Below, piece by piece: positions 26,115 to 37,987 of a DNA stretch of 64,000 bases. The DNA is taken from contig CAVUJV010000018.1 of the NCBI GenBank assembly GCA_963741845.1, positions 51,542-115,541 on the forward strand, read 5' to 3'. The notes beneath the pieces are model-generated. The model saw nothing but the letters and a program-made list of their open reading frames with translations, did no database searches and had not been told where the DNA came from. Every line of letters begins with the position of its first letter. Position 1 is the stretch's first letter. The stretch comes from Roseiarcus sp963741845 (GTDB taxonomy: Bacteria; Pseudomonadota; Alphaproteobacteria; Rhizobiales; Beijerinckiaceae). The translations under genes were made by a program, and so were the position numbers.

Positions 26115-29100
26115 TTGTCGAACCTAGAGCTGACAGCCAAGCACGCAATCGCAACGCATCGCTTCCGCGGATTTTTCAAGAAGCCGTCGCCGTGGGATAG
26201 CGAGCAGCCGATCCGCGAGGAATTGTTCAGCGTCGAACGCCTCGAGGCGCATGCAAAGAGTCTTGCGATCGCGCAAACGGTAGCGTCCCGTCCGACCCGC
26301 GGCCTGCCCCTGGCCGCCCGGCTTGGCGACAATTCCGAGGTCCTGCTGGCGGCCTATCGGTCGATCGTGAAGGCGATCGATGATGGTCGCCAGATCACGC
26401 CGGCGGGAGAGTGGCTGATCGACAATTTTCATTTGGTGGAAAGGCAGATCCGTCAGATCAGCACCGATTTGCCGCCCGGCTACTATCGGCAACTCCCAAA
26501 GCTCGTCACCGGCCCGTTCGCTGGCTACCCCCGCGTCTTCGGCATGACGTGGGCTTTCGTCGCCCACACCGACAGCTCTTTCGATTCCGACGTCCTGGTT
26601 TCCTATGTCAACGCATATCAAGAAGTTCAACCCCTCACGATCGGCGAGCTTTGGGCGGTCTCGATAACGCTGCAGATCGTCTTGATTGAGAATCTGAGGC
26701 GGCTTGCGCAACAGATCACGAGCAGCCGCGCCGCGCGCCACGAGGCGGATCGTCTTGCGGATCGGTTGCTCGGAGTGGGCGGGCGCGTCTCGGAACCGGC
26801 GTCGGTCGTTTTTGCTGGACATGGCGCCCAGCCCCTTTCCTTGGCCTTCGCGGTCGAACTCGTGCATCGGCTTCGCGATCAGGATCCGAGGTTCACGCCG
26901 GCGCTGGCTTGGCTCGATGAGCGGCTCGCGAAACAGGGCCTGACCGCGGATTCGGCCGTGCGCGAAGTCCATCGCAGCCAAGGCGCCGCGAACGTGACCG
27001 TCCGCAACATCGTGACAAGCCTGAGGGTGATCGCCGAGGTTGACTGGCAGGTCTTGTTCGAACGCTATTGTCTCGTCGACGACGTCCTGGCCTCAGGGTG
27101 CGCATTTCACGACATGGACTTTGCGACCCGCAACCTTTACCGCAGCGCGGTCGAAAGCCTCGCGCGGAGATCGGACCGCGACGAACTGGAGATCGCCCGC
27201 CTCGCCGTCGCGGCGGCGAACGCGCCCCATCCGTCTAGGGGGCCTCCGGAGCAATTGCGGCGCAGCGACCCTGGATACCATTTGCTTGCCGGGGGACGTC
27301 GCGACTTCGAGGGTTCGATCGGCTTTCGCGGGTCTCGGAGTTGGCCGGCGCGCGTCACCGCAGGACTGAATTTCGACGCTTACATAACCGCGATCGTGGT
27401 CGTGTCCGCGATCGTTCTGGCCGCCCCGCTGATCGCGCTTGCCAAATTAGGGCTTGGCCCGGCTCAGCTTGTAATGCTCGCAGTTCTCGGCGCGATTTGT
27501 GCGATTGACGCGGGCATGGCGCTTGTTAACCGGGCGGTCACGCTTTTCGTTCGCCCGGTTCCGTTGCCGGGCCTCGAGCTTCGCGACGGCGTTCCCGAAT
27601 CGTTGCGCACGCTTGTCGCCGTGCCGACGCTCCTGACTACGCCCGCAGAGATCGCGGAACAGGTGGAGCGGCTCGAGATTCACCATCTGGCGAGTCCGGA
27701 AGGCGATCTGCACTTTGCTCTGCTAACGGATTGGATCGACGCGGACGTCGATCGAGCGGAAGGCGATGAAGAACTGGTCGCTGTCGCGCGCGACGGCATT
27801 GAGCGCCTCAATCAACGCTACGGCCCCGCGCCCGCGGGCCCGCGCTTCCTGTTGCTGCACCGCCGGCGAGTTTGGAACGAAAGCGAAGGGAGCTGGATCG
27901 GCTGGGAGCGCAAACGCGGCAAGCTGCATGAACTGAACCGGCTCTTGCGAGGGGCCACGGACACCACCTTCATGGATATAGGCGGTGTAGCGCCATCGCC
28001 CCCGAAAGACATTCGATACGTCGTCACGCTGGACTCGGACACGAGGTTGCCGCGTGACACTGTTCGGCGGCTGATTGGCAAGATGGCGCATCCGCTCAAC
28101 CGCCCGCGTTACGACGCGGCGCACGGCGCGATCGTGGAAGGCTATGCGGTCCTCCAGCCGCGGGTAACGCCCTCACTTCCCAACGGCGGCGAAGGTTCGC
28201 TGTTTCAGCGCGTGTTTTCCAGCTCCAGCGGCATCGATCCCTATGCCGCGGCTGTCTCCGACGTCTACCAGGACCTGTTCGGCGAGGGCTCTTACGCAGG
28301 AAAAGGCATCTACGACCTCGATTCGTTCGAGAACGTCCTTTCGGACCGGGCTCCCAACTCGACCTTACTGAGCCATGACCTGTTTGAGGGGACGTTCGCA
28401 CGCGCCGGCTTCGCCTCTGACATCGAAGTGGTGGACGATTTTCCTTCGCGTTACGACGTGAGCGCCCGGCGTCATCACCGCTGGGCGCGGGGAGACTGGC
28501 AACTCCTGCCCTGGATTCTCGGATTCGCCGGCAACGGCGGCCGGGCGCCGACCGTCAGGGACGAACTGCCGCGAATCGGTCGCTGGAAGATGATCGACAA
28601 CCTGCGCCGAACGCTCAGCGCGCCCGCTTGCTTACTGGCCTTGGCGATCGGGTGGACGCAGCCGTTTCAGCCCGCGCTCGTCTGGACGACTTTCGTGCTC
28701 GCGACTCTTATTCTACCAAGCCTCATACCGGCCATCTCGGCAATTCCAGGCCGTCGTCCGGGTGTCGCCATGTCCGGGCGCTTGCGAGCGCTCGGGGGGG
28801 ATTTCCGTCTCGCGGCGACATTGTCCGCGTTGAACATCACGTTTCTTGCGGATCAGGCCTGGTTGATGGGCGACGCTATCGCGCGGACGCTGTGGCGGCT
28901 TTTCGTCAGTCGACGACACCTGCTCGAGTGGACGCCCGCGGCGCAAAGCGCGGCGGCAAAGCGTCTCGATCTCCAGGGATTTGCCGTCCGAATGTCGGGA
29001 ACGTTTGTCCTCGCCGCGATCGCGTTGCTTCTGGCGCTCCTTTTTGGGCGTGGAAGCTGGCCGATTGCGACGCCGTTCGTCGCGCTGTGGCTGATCTCGC

Positions 29101-32100
29101 CCGCTGTCGCTCGTTACGTCAGCCTGTCTCCGGGCATCGAGACCATCGCGAAGATCTCGGAGACCCAATCACTGGCCCTGCGTCAAACCGCGCGCCGCAC
29201 CTGGCGGTTCTTCGAAACGTTTGTGACGGCGGACGACAATATGTTGCCGCCGGACAATTTCCAGGAGGACCCCACATCCGCGGTCGCTCACCGAACCTCG
29301 CCGACCAACATTGGATTGTATCTGCTGTCTGTCACCTGCGCCCGCGACTTCGGTTGGATTAGCGAGACCCAAACCCTCGAGCGGCTGGAAGCGACGCTTG
29401 CGACAATGGCTCGGATGCCGCGCTTTCGCGGCCACTTCTACAATTGGTACGACACGCGCGATCTCAAGGCGCTCGAGCCCAAATATGTGTCCTCCGTCGA
29501 CAGCGGCAATCTCGCCGGCCATCTCATCGCGGTCGCCAACGCCTGCAAGGAATGGAGGCAATCGCCAATCGCGGCCGCGACACGTCTGGCCGGGCTCGCC
29601 GACACGCTCGCTCTGACCTCTGAGCAGGCCGTCAACCTGCGCCTCGGCCGCCGGACTCAGACCATGACGCCGCGCCAACTCGAGGATTCGCTTGCGGCGA
29701 TGACCAATATCCTCGCAAGTGCTTCTTCGTCCGGGGAGGCGCTCACGGCTCGATTGTCAGAGCTGACCACCGAGGGGGCGATCATGGTCGGCATCGCCAG
29801 CGCCATCGCCCTGGAGCGGAGCGATGGAAGCGGATCGGATCTCTTGTATTGGGCGCGGGCGACCCTGAGCGCCAGTGAGGCGCATCGCGCAGATCACGAA
29901 TCTACCGCTGAGACAGCGGCTTCCCGTGAGGCGCGGTTGCTCGTGCTGGAGAATGCCTTCCGCGCGATTGCGATGGCGATGGAGTTTGGCTTTCTTTTCG
30001 ACCGGGTGCGCCAGCTGCTCTCGATCGGATTTCTTATTTCTGAATCGACCCTGGATCCCAATTGCTACGACCTTCTTGCATCGGAGGCGCGGCTGGCGAG
30101 TTTCTTCGCGATCGCGAAAGGCGATATCCCAGCCCGACACTGGTTCCGACTCGGCCGCGCCGTGACTCCAGTCGCTCGCGGCGCGGCTCTGATCTCCTGG
30201 TCGGGGTCAATGTTCGAGTATCTCATGCCGCCGCTTGTCATGCGCGCGCCTAAGGGAAGCTTGCTCGAGCAGACGGACCGGCTCGTGGTGCGCCGTCAGA
30301 TCGAATATGGGGAAACTCTGGGGCTGCCGTGGGGGATCTCGGAATCCGCCTACAATGCCCGCGATCTGGAATTGACCTATCAATATTCCAATTTTGGCGT
30401 GCCTGGGCTCGGACTGAAACGCGGGCTGGGAGAAAATAGGGTCATCGCGCCCTATGCCACCGGGCTCGCGACCATGGTCGATCCCTCATCCGCGGTAGCG
30501 AATTTCGAGCGTCTGACGACAATGGGCGCCCAGGGCCGCTATGGATTTTACGAGGCCGTGGATTTTACCCCAGCGCGGATTCAGGAGGGCGAACGCTTCG
30601 CTCTCGTGCGCGCCTTCATGGCGCATCATCAAGGCATGACGATCGCCGGGATCGCCAATGCGGTCTTCGACGGCGCGATGCGAGAGCGCTTCCATGCCGA
30701 GCCGATCATTCAGGCAACGGAATTGCTGTTGCAGGAGCGGGTTCCTCGCGAGGTCGCCTCAACGCGGCCATGGGCGGCGGAGGTCAAGTCTGCCGCGCGC
30801 GCGAGCGACGCGGATCCCTCGGGCGGCCGCGGGATCGTTTCGGTTCATCAATCCACGCCGGCGACACAGCTCCTTTCCAACGGAAGCTATGCGGTGATGG
30901 TGACAGCGGCCGGTTCTGGATACAGCCGATGGGGCGACATCGCCATCACGCGATGGCGCGAAGATGCCACGCGAGATGATAGCGGCTCCTATATCTTTCT
31001 TCGGGACACGCGGAGCGGCGCCGTTTGGTCGGCCGGGTTTCAGCCGACAGGCGCCGAGCCGGACGAATATGCCGTCGATTTCAACGAGGATCACATAGAG
31101 ATCGCCCGACGCGATGGGACTCTAACGACCACGCTTGAGATTCTTGTTTCGGCCGAGGACGACGCCGAGGTCCGGCGCGTGTCCATCTCCAATGCGGGGA
31201 GCCGGGCTCGTGACATCGAGATCACATCCTATTCCGAACTTGCTTTGGGGCCGCAAAGCGCCGACGTGGCCCATCCCGCCTTCGCGAAGCTCTTCGTCGA
31301 GACCGAATACATCGAGGCCTTCGGCGCGATAATTGCCACGCGGCGAAAGCGGACGCCTTCGGAACCCGAGTTGTGGGCGGCGCATCTGAGCGTCGCCAAT
31401 GGCGAAGCGGTGGGCAGGCCGGCGTTCGAGACCGACCGGGCGCTTTTCCTGGGTCGGGGATTGGGCGTTAGCGCGCCGATCGCGGTCATGGACGCGCGGC
31501 CGTTGACCAATTCGGTCGGAGCCGTGCTCGATCCGATCTTCGCGTTGCGCCGGCGTGTCCGCGTCGCGCCTGGGGCCACAGTTCACGTCGCCTTCTGGAC
31601 GATGGCGGCGGGCACGCGCGCGGCGCTACTGGACTGCATCGACAAGCATCGGGACGCGGCGGCATATGAACGCGCGACGACGCTGGCGTGGACGCAGGCG
31701 CAGGTCCAACTCCATCATCTCGGCGTTAACGCTGGCGAAGCCGGACTTTTTCAACGCCTCGCAAGCCACGTCATTTTCGCCGGCCGCAATTTGCGCCCCT
31801 CGTCAGGCATCATTCGTCAGGGCTCCGGTCCGCAATCCGGTCTGTGGTCTGCGGGTATCTCTGGCGATCTGCCAATCGTGCTGTTGCGAATCGCCGAGAT
31901 CGATACACTCCAGGTTGTCCGCCAGGTCCTGCAAGCTCACGAATATTGGCGGATGAAGCAACTCGCTGTCGACCTTGTCATTCTGAACGAGCGCAAAGCC
32001 TCGTATGTTCAGGACCTTCAAGTTGCGATCGAGACGCTGGTGCGCGCCAGCCAATCGCGGCCCGCTCCCGGAATCGACCGCCAGCCAGGCCGGGTCTTCG

Positions 32101-34704
32101 TTCTGCGGGCGGACATGATCGACCCCGACACGCGTTCGTTGCTGGTCTCGAGTGCGCGCGTTGTGCTCGTGGCGCAACACGGAGCCCTTTCCGATCAACT
32201 TGATCGCATCGTCGAGCCGATCGAGCCGAAGCGTCCGCCCAAAGAACCCCCAGTCGCCCGGCCGGAGCGGCCCGCTACGTTCCGCATGCCCGAGCTCGAA
32301 TTCTTCAACGGGTTGGGAGGATTTGCGGCCGGAGGCAAGGAATATGTGACGATCCTTGGGCCCGGCCAATCGACGCCGGCGCCTTGGATCAACGTCATCG
32401 CGAATTCGGCCTTCGGCTTCCAGACCGCGACCGAAGGCAGCGGATATACTTGGTCGGCCAACAGCCGCGAGAACCAGCTCACCCCCTGGTCGAACGATCC
32501 CGTGAGCGACCCCACGGGCGAGGCTTTCTATGTGCGGGACGACAGGACCGGCGATGTATGGAGTCCGACAGCGGCTCCCATCCGCGACCCCTCGGGAGTG
32601 TATGTCGCCCGTCATGGGCGCGGCTACAGCCGCTTCGAGCACAGCGCACATGGCGTCGCCGCCAATCTTCTTCAGTACGTGCCGGTCGAAGGATCGATAA
32701 AGATATCGCGTCTCCGGTTGACGAACAAATCGAACCTTTACCCGTCATCTCAGCGTGACCGCCTATGTCGAGTGGGTGCTCGGCGCATCGAGAGCCGCCA
32801 CGCTCGCGTTCGTCGAAACTGAGACCGACGCCGCAACAGGCGCGCTCTTCGCACGCAATCCCTCGAATGTGCTCTTCGGTTCGCGTGTCGCTTTTGCCGA
32901 CATGCGAGGCGCCCAAACCGATTGGACTGGCGATCGTCGCGAATTCATAGGCCGTAACCGGACGCTTGCCAATCCGGCCGCGCTCGCGAGCGCATCGCCG
33001 CTGTCCAACACCGTCGGCGCGGCGTTGGACCCTTGCGCCGCGATGCGCGCCAAGGTGGAATTGCTGCCGGGGAGCGTCGCCGAAGTGGTCTTCTTTCTGG
33101 GAGAGGCCGCAACGCGCGAGGATGCCCGCGCCTCAATCCGAACCTTTCGCGCCGCTGATCTCGACGCGTTGGAAGCGGACATCGCGCGCAGTTGGGATGA
33201 GACTTTAGGAGCGATCGAGGTCAAGACCCCGGACCGGGCGATGGATCTTATGCTCAATGGCTGGCTATTGTACCAGACGCTCGCCTGCCGGATTTGGGCG
33301 CGCTCGGCCTTCTATCAAGCCAGCGGCGCCTACGGTTTTCGGGACCAATTGCAGGACGGTATGGCGCTCGCCGCCGCCCGGCCCGATCTGACGCGCGAAC
33401 ACCTGCTGCGCGCGGCCGCCCGCCAGTTCGCCGAGGGCGACGTGCAGCACTGGTGGCTGCCGCATTCCGGACAGGGCGTCCGGACGCGCATATCCGACGA
33501 TCGGGCCTGGATGGCTTATACGGTCGCTCAGTATGTTGAGACGACGAAAGACACGCTCGTGCTCGACGAGGTGATTCCGTTTCTTGAGGGTGCGCCACTC
33601 GAAGCGGGCGAAACGGATCGCTTCTTTGAGCCAACGGTGTCTGCGGTAAGCGCCACCCTCTTCGAACATTGCGCTCTTGCGCTCGATGCTAGTCTGGCGG
33701 TTGGGCGGCATGGACTTCCGCTCATTGGCACAGGCGACTGGAACGACGGCCTGAACCGCGTTGGAGAAGAGGGCGAGGGCGAGAGCGTCTGGCTAGGATG
33801 GTTCCTGCATTCGGCGCTCACGGCCTTCACGCCGTTGGCGTTGGCGCGCAATGACACGCGGCGCGTGGAAAGATGGACGGCGCACGCGGACGCGCTGAAG
33901 GCCGCCATCGAGCGCGAGGGCTGGGACGGCGAATGGTATCGCCGGGGCTATTTCGATGACGGCGCGCCGCTGGGCTCCGCGACCAGCGACGAGTGCCGGA
34001 TCAATTCCATCGCGCAGTCCTGGGCGGTCTTGTCAGGCGCAGCTACGCCCGATCGGGCGGCGCGTGCGATGGCTGCGCTCGACAGGCAGTTGATTCGGCG
34101 CGACGACGGATTGGCGCTTTTGTTCACGCCTCCGTTCGACAAGACGACGCACGATCCGGGATACATCAAGGGCTATCCCCCCGGCGTTCGTGAGAACGGC
34201 GGCCAGTACACGCACGCGGCGACCTGGTCGGTGATGGCGTTCGCGGCGCGAGGAGAGGGCGACAAGGCGGCGGAGCTTTTCTCGTTGCTCAACCCCATCA
34301 ACCATTCGCGAACACCAGCGGACGCGTATCGCTACAAGGTTGAGCCCTATGTCGTGTGCGCCGACATATACTCGGCCTCGCCGCATGTCGGGCGCGGCGG
34401 CTGGACCTGGTATACCGGCTCGGCGGGCTGGCTGCAGCGCGCAGGCGTCGAGAGCCTGCTCGGTCTGCGAATCCGCGGAGCGTTCCTGTCTGTCGATCCC
34501 TGCATTCCCAAGGCTTGGGGCCGGTACGAGGCGACAGTGAAATACCGAACCGCGCGCTACTCGATTTCCGTCGAGAACCCCAGCGGTGTTTCTCGGGGTG
34601 TGGTCTTCGCAGAAGTCGACGGAGTCGAGATCAAGGAACGTCCGCTCCTCGTGGCGCTCATCGATGACGGAGGCCGGCGCCATGTTAACGTTCGATTGGG
34701 CTGA
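26115..34704 (+). pseudogene. ndvB: Cyclic beta-1,2-glucan synthase, one-base frameshift near 32736
   Basis: Two frames (26115-32822 and 32755-34704) join into one protein of about 2,860 residues, the usual NdvB/ChvB size. In order: a soluble N-terminus, a membrane region near residues 420-490, and the GT84 glucosyltransferase domain with VTLDSDTRLPRDTVRRLIGK and GSYAGKGIYDLDSFE. More membrane helices follow, then a glycoamylase-like domain (FGVPGLGLKRGLGENRVIAP) and two GH94 regions. The second of these has YGFRDQLQDGMAL, TGDWNDGLNRVGEEGEGESV and GRGGWTWYTGSAGWLQR. At about 32736 the run CTTTACC reads out of frame; with two Ts it gives NKSNLTRHLSVTAYVEW without interruption. The enzyme makes cyclic periplasmic glucans used in osmoadaptation and host interaction. 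The start is TTG 26115 with GGGAGACC upstream. Confidence 0.85.
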
Positions 34705-35016
34705 CAATTGTGCGATTCCAAAATGGAGCCTCCCTGGCGGGAGCTGCGCAACCCCGTCCATATGGGGACGGCCCCTTGGCAAGCACTTTCTTCGGCGACG
34801 TCTCTTTGGCGATTGCGGTCACATGTCCGGCCTGTTCGACGCGAGGCCGAAGCCCGCTGGCCATGATGCTGTCCGCTTCGTCCGGCTTCTCATCAGCTCC
34901 GCGCGCTCGAAGCGCTGGTCGGGGTACGGAATTCCGGGTCGGCGGTTCGCCGGGAGTCCATCACCTCATTGCGCGCTTGCCAAACTTCTGAGCCGTGTGC
35001 GGCGGGATTGCCTTGA
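34705..35016. other. Stretch of degraded mobile DNA after the glucan synthase
   Basis: No intact gene in about 310 bases. On the minus strand the sequence following the IS110-like fragment can be read in another frame as NPAAHGSEVWQARNEVMDSR, but I cannot assign it. It looks like the decayed end of an insertion. Confidence 0.4.
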
Positions 35017-35117
35017 TCAACCGACGAACGTCGGCTCGTGCCGGTAGAGCTCGCCGGTCGTCATGATCGCCCAGGCGATGCGCGCCAATTTGTTGGCGAG
35101 CGCCACGGTGACGAGCC
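35017..35117 (-). pseudogene. Transposase C-terminal fragment, IS110-like
   Basis: The minus strand from 35117 reads LVTVALANKLARIAWAIMTT and GELYRHEPTFVG before a TGA stop at 35017-35019. The ALANK-ARIAWA motif is characteristic of the C-terminus of IS110/IS1111-type transposases. Only about 33 codons survive. The fragment is joined directly to the repC remnant, so an IS110 insertion or a recombination probably truncated repC. Confidence 0.55.
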
Positions 35118-35475
35118 GAGCCGAAGGCGAACTTGATCTCCCCTCCCCTGCCCTTTCGCGCGTAACGCTTGCCGTTCGGGCTGTCGCGGCGAACGACTAG
35201 CCCCGCGTCCACCAATGCCGCCAACTGCCGCCGCAAGGTCGAAGCCGGCATGCCATGCGTTCTAAGGCACGGTTGCTCGTTGGACGGAAAGACGATGAGG
35301 TCGTCCTCTCCGGTGAGCGTGGTCTCGGGATAGAAGCTGCGTTTAGCACCGCGAGCGCGCGCTCCGACACGCTGAGACGCGGTCGTGCGGCGCAGATGGC
35401 GCAAAAGACCTTCCATTTGTGGACCACCTTGGTCTCACGGATCGGCGTGATCCACGGCTTCCGGTCCGCCGTCAT
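35118..35475 (-). pseudogene. repC: RepC plasmid replication initiator, N-terminal remnant
   Basis: Two minus-strand frames reconstruct the RepC N-terminal domain. The first has RETKVVHKWKVFCAICAARP and SVSERALAVLNA. The second has FYPETTLTGEDDLIVFPSNE, LRTHGMPASTLRRQLAALVD and RRDSPNGKRYARKGRGGEIK, where it joins the IS110-like fragment. The VVHKWKVF, FPSNEQ and RRDSPNGKRYARKG blocks are diagnostic of RepC of repABC plasmids. One frameshift and loss of the C-terminal half make it non-functional. No repA or repB was found next to it. It suggests that a repABC replicon recombined into this region. Confidence 0.8.
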
Positions 35476-35662
35476 GAAGCGGGCGCATCCGCGTCGCGCC
35501 GCCGATGGCTTGTCTTGCCTCCTCTTGTAGCGCGCGGTAACTGCGTTCCCATTCGCCCTCGCGCGGCGTCGTCAGGGCGATCCGTCGCAAGACCTTTTTC
35601 AGACCGACGACCACGTCCGTCGGTGAAGGCTTAGGATTGCTGGAAAATTGGTTGGGATGCAC
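35435..35662 (-). CDS. Short unknown reading frame upstream of the repC remnant
   Basis: A 75-residue frame containing SPTDVVVGLKKVLRRIALTT and EGEWERSYRALQEEARQAIG. Composition in the middle part looks protein-like with two charged helices, but the last 20 residues overlap the repC remnant and look out of frame. No family recognised. It may be the start of a plasmid gene whose end was lost. Confidence 0.3.
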   Translation of the reverse strand: MHPNQFSSNPKPSPTDVVVGLKKVLRRIALTTPREGEWERSYRALQEEARQAIGGATRMRPLHDGGPEAVDHADP

Positions 35663-35667
35663 CCTGC

Positions 35668-37081
35668 CTAAGTCGCAACAGGAAAGCGGGCTTTCGGTTG
35701 GCGCCGTTGGCCCGCAGGGAGCATCCCGATGGAGAGATTATCCGCGCCGGAGCGTACGCGCGAGGAGCTTCGCGCCTTGATGAACGGAGAACTGGGGACG
35801 GCGGCCGGGCGAGGCGACCTTGTGCGTCTGGCGCTTCGCCTGATCGTCGAGGAGGCGCTCGAGGGAGAAGTCAGCGACGCGCTTGGACGGGAACGTTACG
35901 AGCGCGGCGAGGACGGCAAAGCCGGCTATCGCAACGGTTATCGGCCGGGCAAGATGAAGACAGCAGAGGGCGCTGTGGACTATTCGGCTCCGCAAGTCCG
36001 GGACACGCCTGAGCCATTTGTGTCGCGCGTGCGGGCGGCGCTTTCGGGCCGCACGCGGGAACTCGAGCGGCTTGCGGTCGAACTCTACGCGAGGGGCCTG
36101 TCGACGCGCGACATCGAGGACGCCTTCACCGACGAGACCGGCCGGCGACTGCTGTCGCGGGCGGCGGTGAGCGAGATCACCGAGAAGCTGTGGGCCGAGT
36201 ACGAAGACTTCTGCAAGCGCGATCTCTCCGAACACGCGGTGGCTTACCTGTTTATCGACGGCATCGCCGAGCGGCTGCGTCCGGGCCAGCGGCGAGAAGC
36301 GGTTCTGGCCGCCTGGGGGATCGGCGAGGACGGACGTAAATCGCTTTTGGGGTTGATGGCGGGATCGAAGGAGGACGTCGAGACGGTGCGGGCGTTCTTT
36401 CAGGATCTGCGCGCCAGAGGGCTGGGCGATCCGCTGCTCGTGGTCAGCGACGGGGCGCCTGGGATCATCCGGGCGATTGAGGAATGCTTCCCCCGCTCGG
36501 CGCGCCAGCGTTGCCTGGCGCATCGGATGCGCAATCTGGCGGCCAAGGTCTCGGCCGATCCTTGGCCCGAATTCAAGGCGCGGGTCACAGCCTGCTATCA
36601 GGCGCCCTCGCGCGCGATCGCCCGACAATTGGCGGCCGGCATCCGCGCCGATTACGCCAACGTGCTGCCCAGCGCGCTCTCCTGTTTCGAGGACGATTTC
36701 GAGGCCTGCATCGCGCACCTGCGGCTGCCGGTCACGCACCGTCGCTTCGCAAGGACGACGAACCTCCTCGAGCGGCTGTTCGTCGAGGAACGGCGACGGC
36801 TGAAGATCATTCCCAACGGCTTCGGCGAGAAGCCGGTGCTCAAGCTCATGTTCGGCGCGCTCATCCGAGCCGCCGAACGATGGCGCGGCCTCCGCTTCAC
36901 CGAATTCGAGCTCCGTCAGATCGCCGCCGTCCGAAAAGAACTCGACGACGAATATCAGACTTCAATTTCGCCGCTGGCCCGGTCAGCCCAGCCCCGAGTT
37001 TCCAGCAAATCCAAGCCTTGACCTGATCAACGTCATCCGACTCATGCCGTGCAGCTAGCCTCGCTCTTAAAGCCGACTTAG
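35668..37081. mobile_element. IS256-family insertion sequence, apparently intact
   Basis: The element holds the complete transposase at 35729-37021. CTAAGTCG at 35668-35675 and its reverse complement CGACTTAG at 37074-37081 could be the outer ends of the terminal repeats, but the inner bases match poorly, so the borders are tentative. It lies between the repC remnant and a fragment of nnrS. Confidence 0.6.
35729..37021 (+). CDS. IS256-family transposase
   Basis: An uninterrupted 430-residue Mutator-type transposase. The N-terminus has LRLIVEEALEGEVSDALGRE and the EDGKAGYRNGYRPGKMKTAE block. The DDE core has YLFIDGIAERLRPGQ (first Asp), PLLVVSDGAPGIIRAIEECF (second Asp) and QRCLAHRMRNLAAKV, the C/D(2)H signature region. 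RRFARTTNLLERLFVEERRR carries the catalytic Glu. It catalyses cut-and-paste or copy-out transposition of the element. It starts at ATG 35729 just after GGGAGCATCCCG. No frameshift, so this is one of the few potentially active elements here. Confidence 0.88.
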   Translation: MERLSAPERTREELRALMNGELGTAAGRGDLVRLALRLIVEEALEGEVSDALGRERYERGEDGKAGYRNGYRPGKMKTAEGAVDYSAPQVRDTPEPFVSRVRAALSGRTRELERLAVELYARGLSTRDIEDAFTDETGRRLLSRAAVSEITEKLWAEYEDFCKRDLSEHAVAYLFIDGIAERLRPGQRREAVLAAWGIGEDGRKSLLGLMAGSKEDVETVRAFFQDLRARGLGDPLLVVSDGAPGIIRAIEECFPRSARQRCLAHRMRNLAAKVSADPWPEFKARVTACYQAPSRAIARQLAAGIRADYANVLPSALSCFEDDFEACIAHLRLPVTHRRFARTTNLLERLFVEERRRLKIIPNGFGEKPVLKLMFGALIRAAERWRGLRFTEFELRQIAAVRKELDDEYQTSISPLARSAQPRVSSKSKP

Positions 37082-37134
37082 CTGCGCAGCATCGTCTCCG
37101 AATCTAATTTGAAAAGGCGGCCGCCCCCGGAGGG

Positions 37135-37338
37135 ATACTGGCGGGCGCCGCAATCGGCCGCTTCGCGATGGCCGTGCTGCCGAGCTATTTCTGGAGTTTG
37201 TTCGTGATCGCCGCCGGATGCTGGATCCTGGCTTTCGCAGCCTTCGTCGCCGTCTACGCTCCGATGCTGGCCGGCCGCGAAGCCAAGCTCCGCGGACAAC
37301 GAGCGCCGTCTGGCACGGGTCAGGGACCAGCAGAGTGA
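37135..37338 (+). pseudogene. NnrS C-terminal fragment
   Basis: The plus strand reads ILAGAAIGRFAMAVLPSYFW, then SLFVIAAGCWILAFAAFVAV and YAPMLAGREAKLRGQ, ending at TGA 37336-37338. Two closely spaced transmembrane helices and the WILAFAAFVAVYAPML ending match the C-terminus of NnrS, a haem- and copper-containing membrane protein of nitric-oxide stress. The preceding ten helices are absent; the sequence upstream is the end of the IS256 element, so the insertion or a linked deletion removed most of the gene. Confidence 0.55.
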
Positions 37339-37777
37339 GCACCACCGCGGAGATGGCGCAGCCCATGGAAGGATGCCGCCAGGTCTGCTTGTTGCCTCGC
37401 GCGAGGCGCAATCGGCTGCGGGAGACCCGGCTGCTCGCGGGCCTCCGCCACCAGCCGTAGCCTGCGTCTCACCTTCTGAATGACGTAGCTGTCGCTACCG
37501 TCCGCATAGACCGGAGGCCGAGTGTGAGAATTCTGGCGCATCGTGCACGCGTCGAAGCCGTCCGTCTCTCAGAAAGGGCTCAGCCGCGCGCCGCCGGAAA
37601 TAGCCGCTCCCTCGTACTATCCAGCAAATAGGTGAGCGCCAGTCTCATGAGTTCGATCCTTGTCCTCTGTCGTTGGCAGTTCGTCGAGCGCGCGAGAAAC
37701 AATATGCCCGAAGCGGATCCCACCTGGATCCAGAAACGGATTTCGGGAATCGCCGCGGCAAAAACGGTCCGCGGCGA
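37339..37777. other. Spacer without a confident gene
   Basis: About 440 bases. A 73-codon minus-strand frame (37320-37541) starts MRQNSHTRPPVYADGSDSYV but has no recognisable domain and biased composition. Nothing else supported. Confidence 0.4.
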
Positions 37778-37987
37778 TCAGCTACGCGACCACGTAATCA
37801 CGGAAAGCACGACTGTGAGAGCAAGCAAAGCCGCCGTCATCCACACGAGCTGGCGGGTGTCTTTAGCGAGCGCCGAGAATTGCTCCCTATGCTCCGCGAT
37901 CTCCCGGATTGCGCGCTCGGTCAGTCCTGGCGAAGCGCCAGCCGAGAGGAGCGCCTCCCGAGTCGCCTTGAGGTCTGCGGCCATCAT
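37778..37987 (-). CDS. Small tail-anchored membrane protein
   Basis: A 69-residue product from ATG 37987, with GAAGGGG about 5-8 bases upstream. Residues 1-45 are charged and predicted helical (LKATREALLSAGASPGLTER, REIAEHREQFSALAKDTRQ). Residues 47-66 form one hydrophobic helix (LVWMTAALLALTVVLSVITW) followed by SRS. This amphipathic-helix plus C-terminal anchor design occurs in many uncharacterised small bacterial proteins. Third-position GC bias is consistent with coding. No family assignment. Confidence 0.6.
   Translation of the reverse strand: MMAADLKATREALLSAGASPGLTERAIREIAEHREQFSALAKDTRQLVWMTAALLALTVVLSVITWSRS

Noticed and set aside
26115..34704. Two separate genes for the glucan synthase
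   Set aside because: The second frame starts in mid-domain, and removing one T near 32736 gives a continuous GH94 region, so it is one broken gene.
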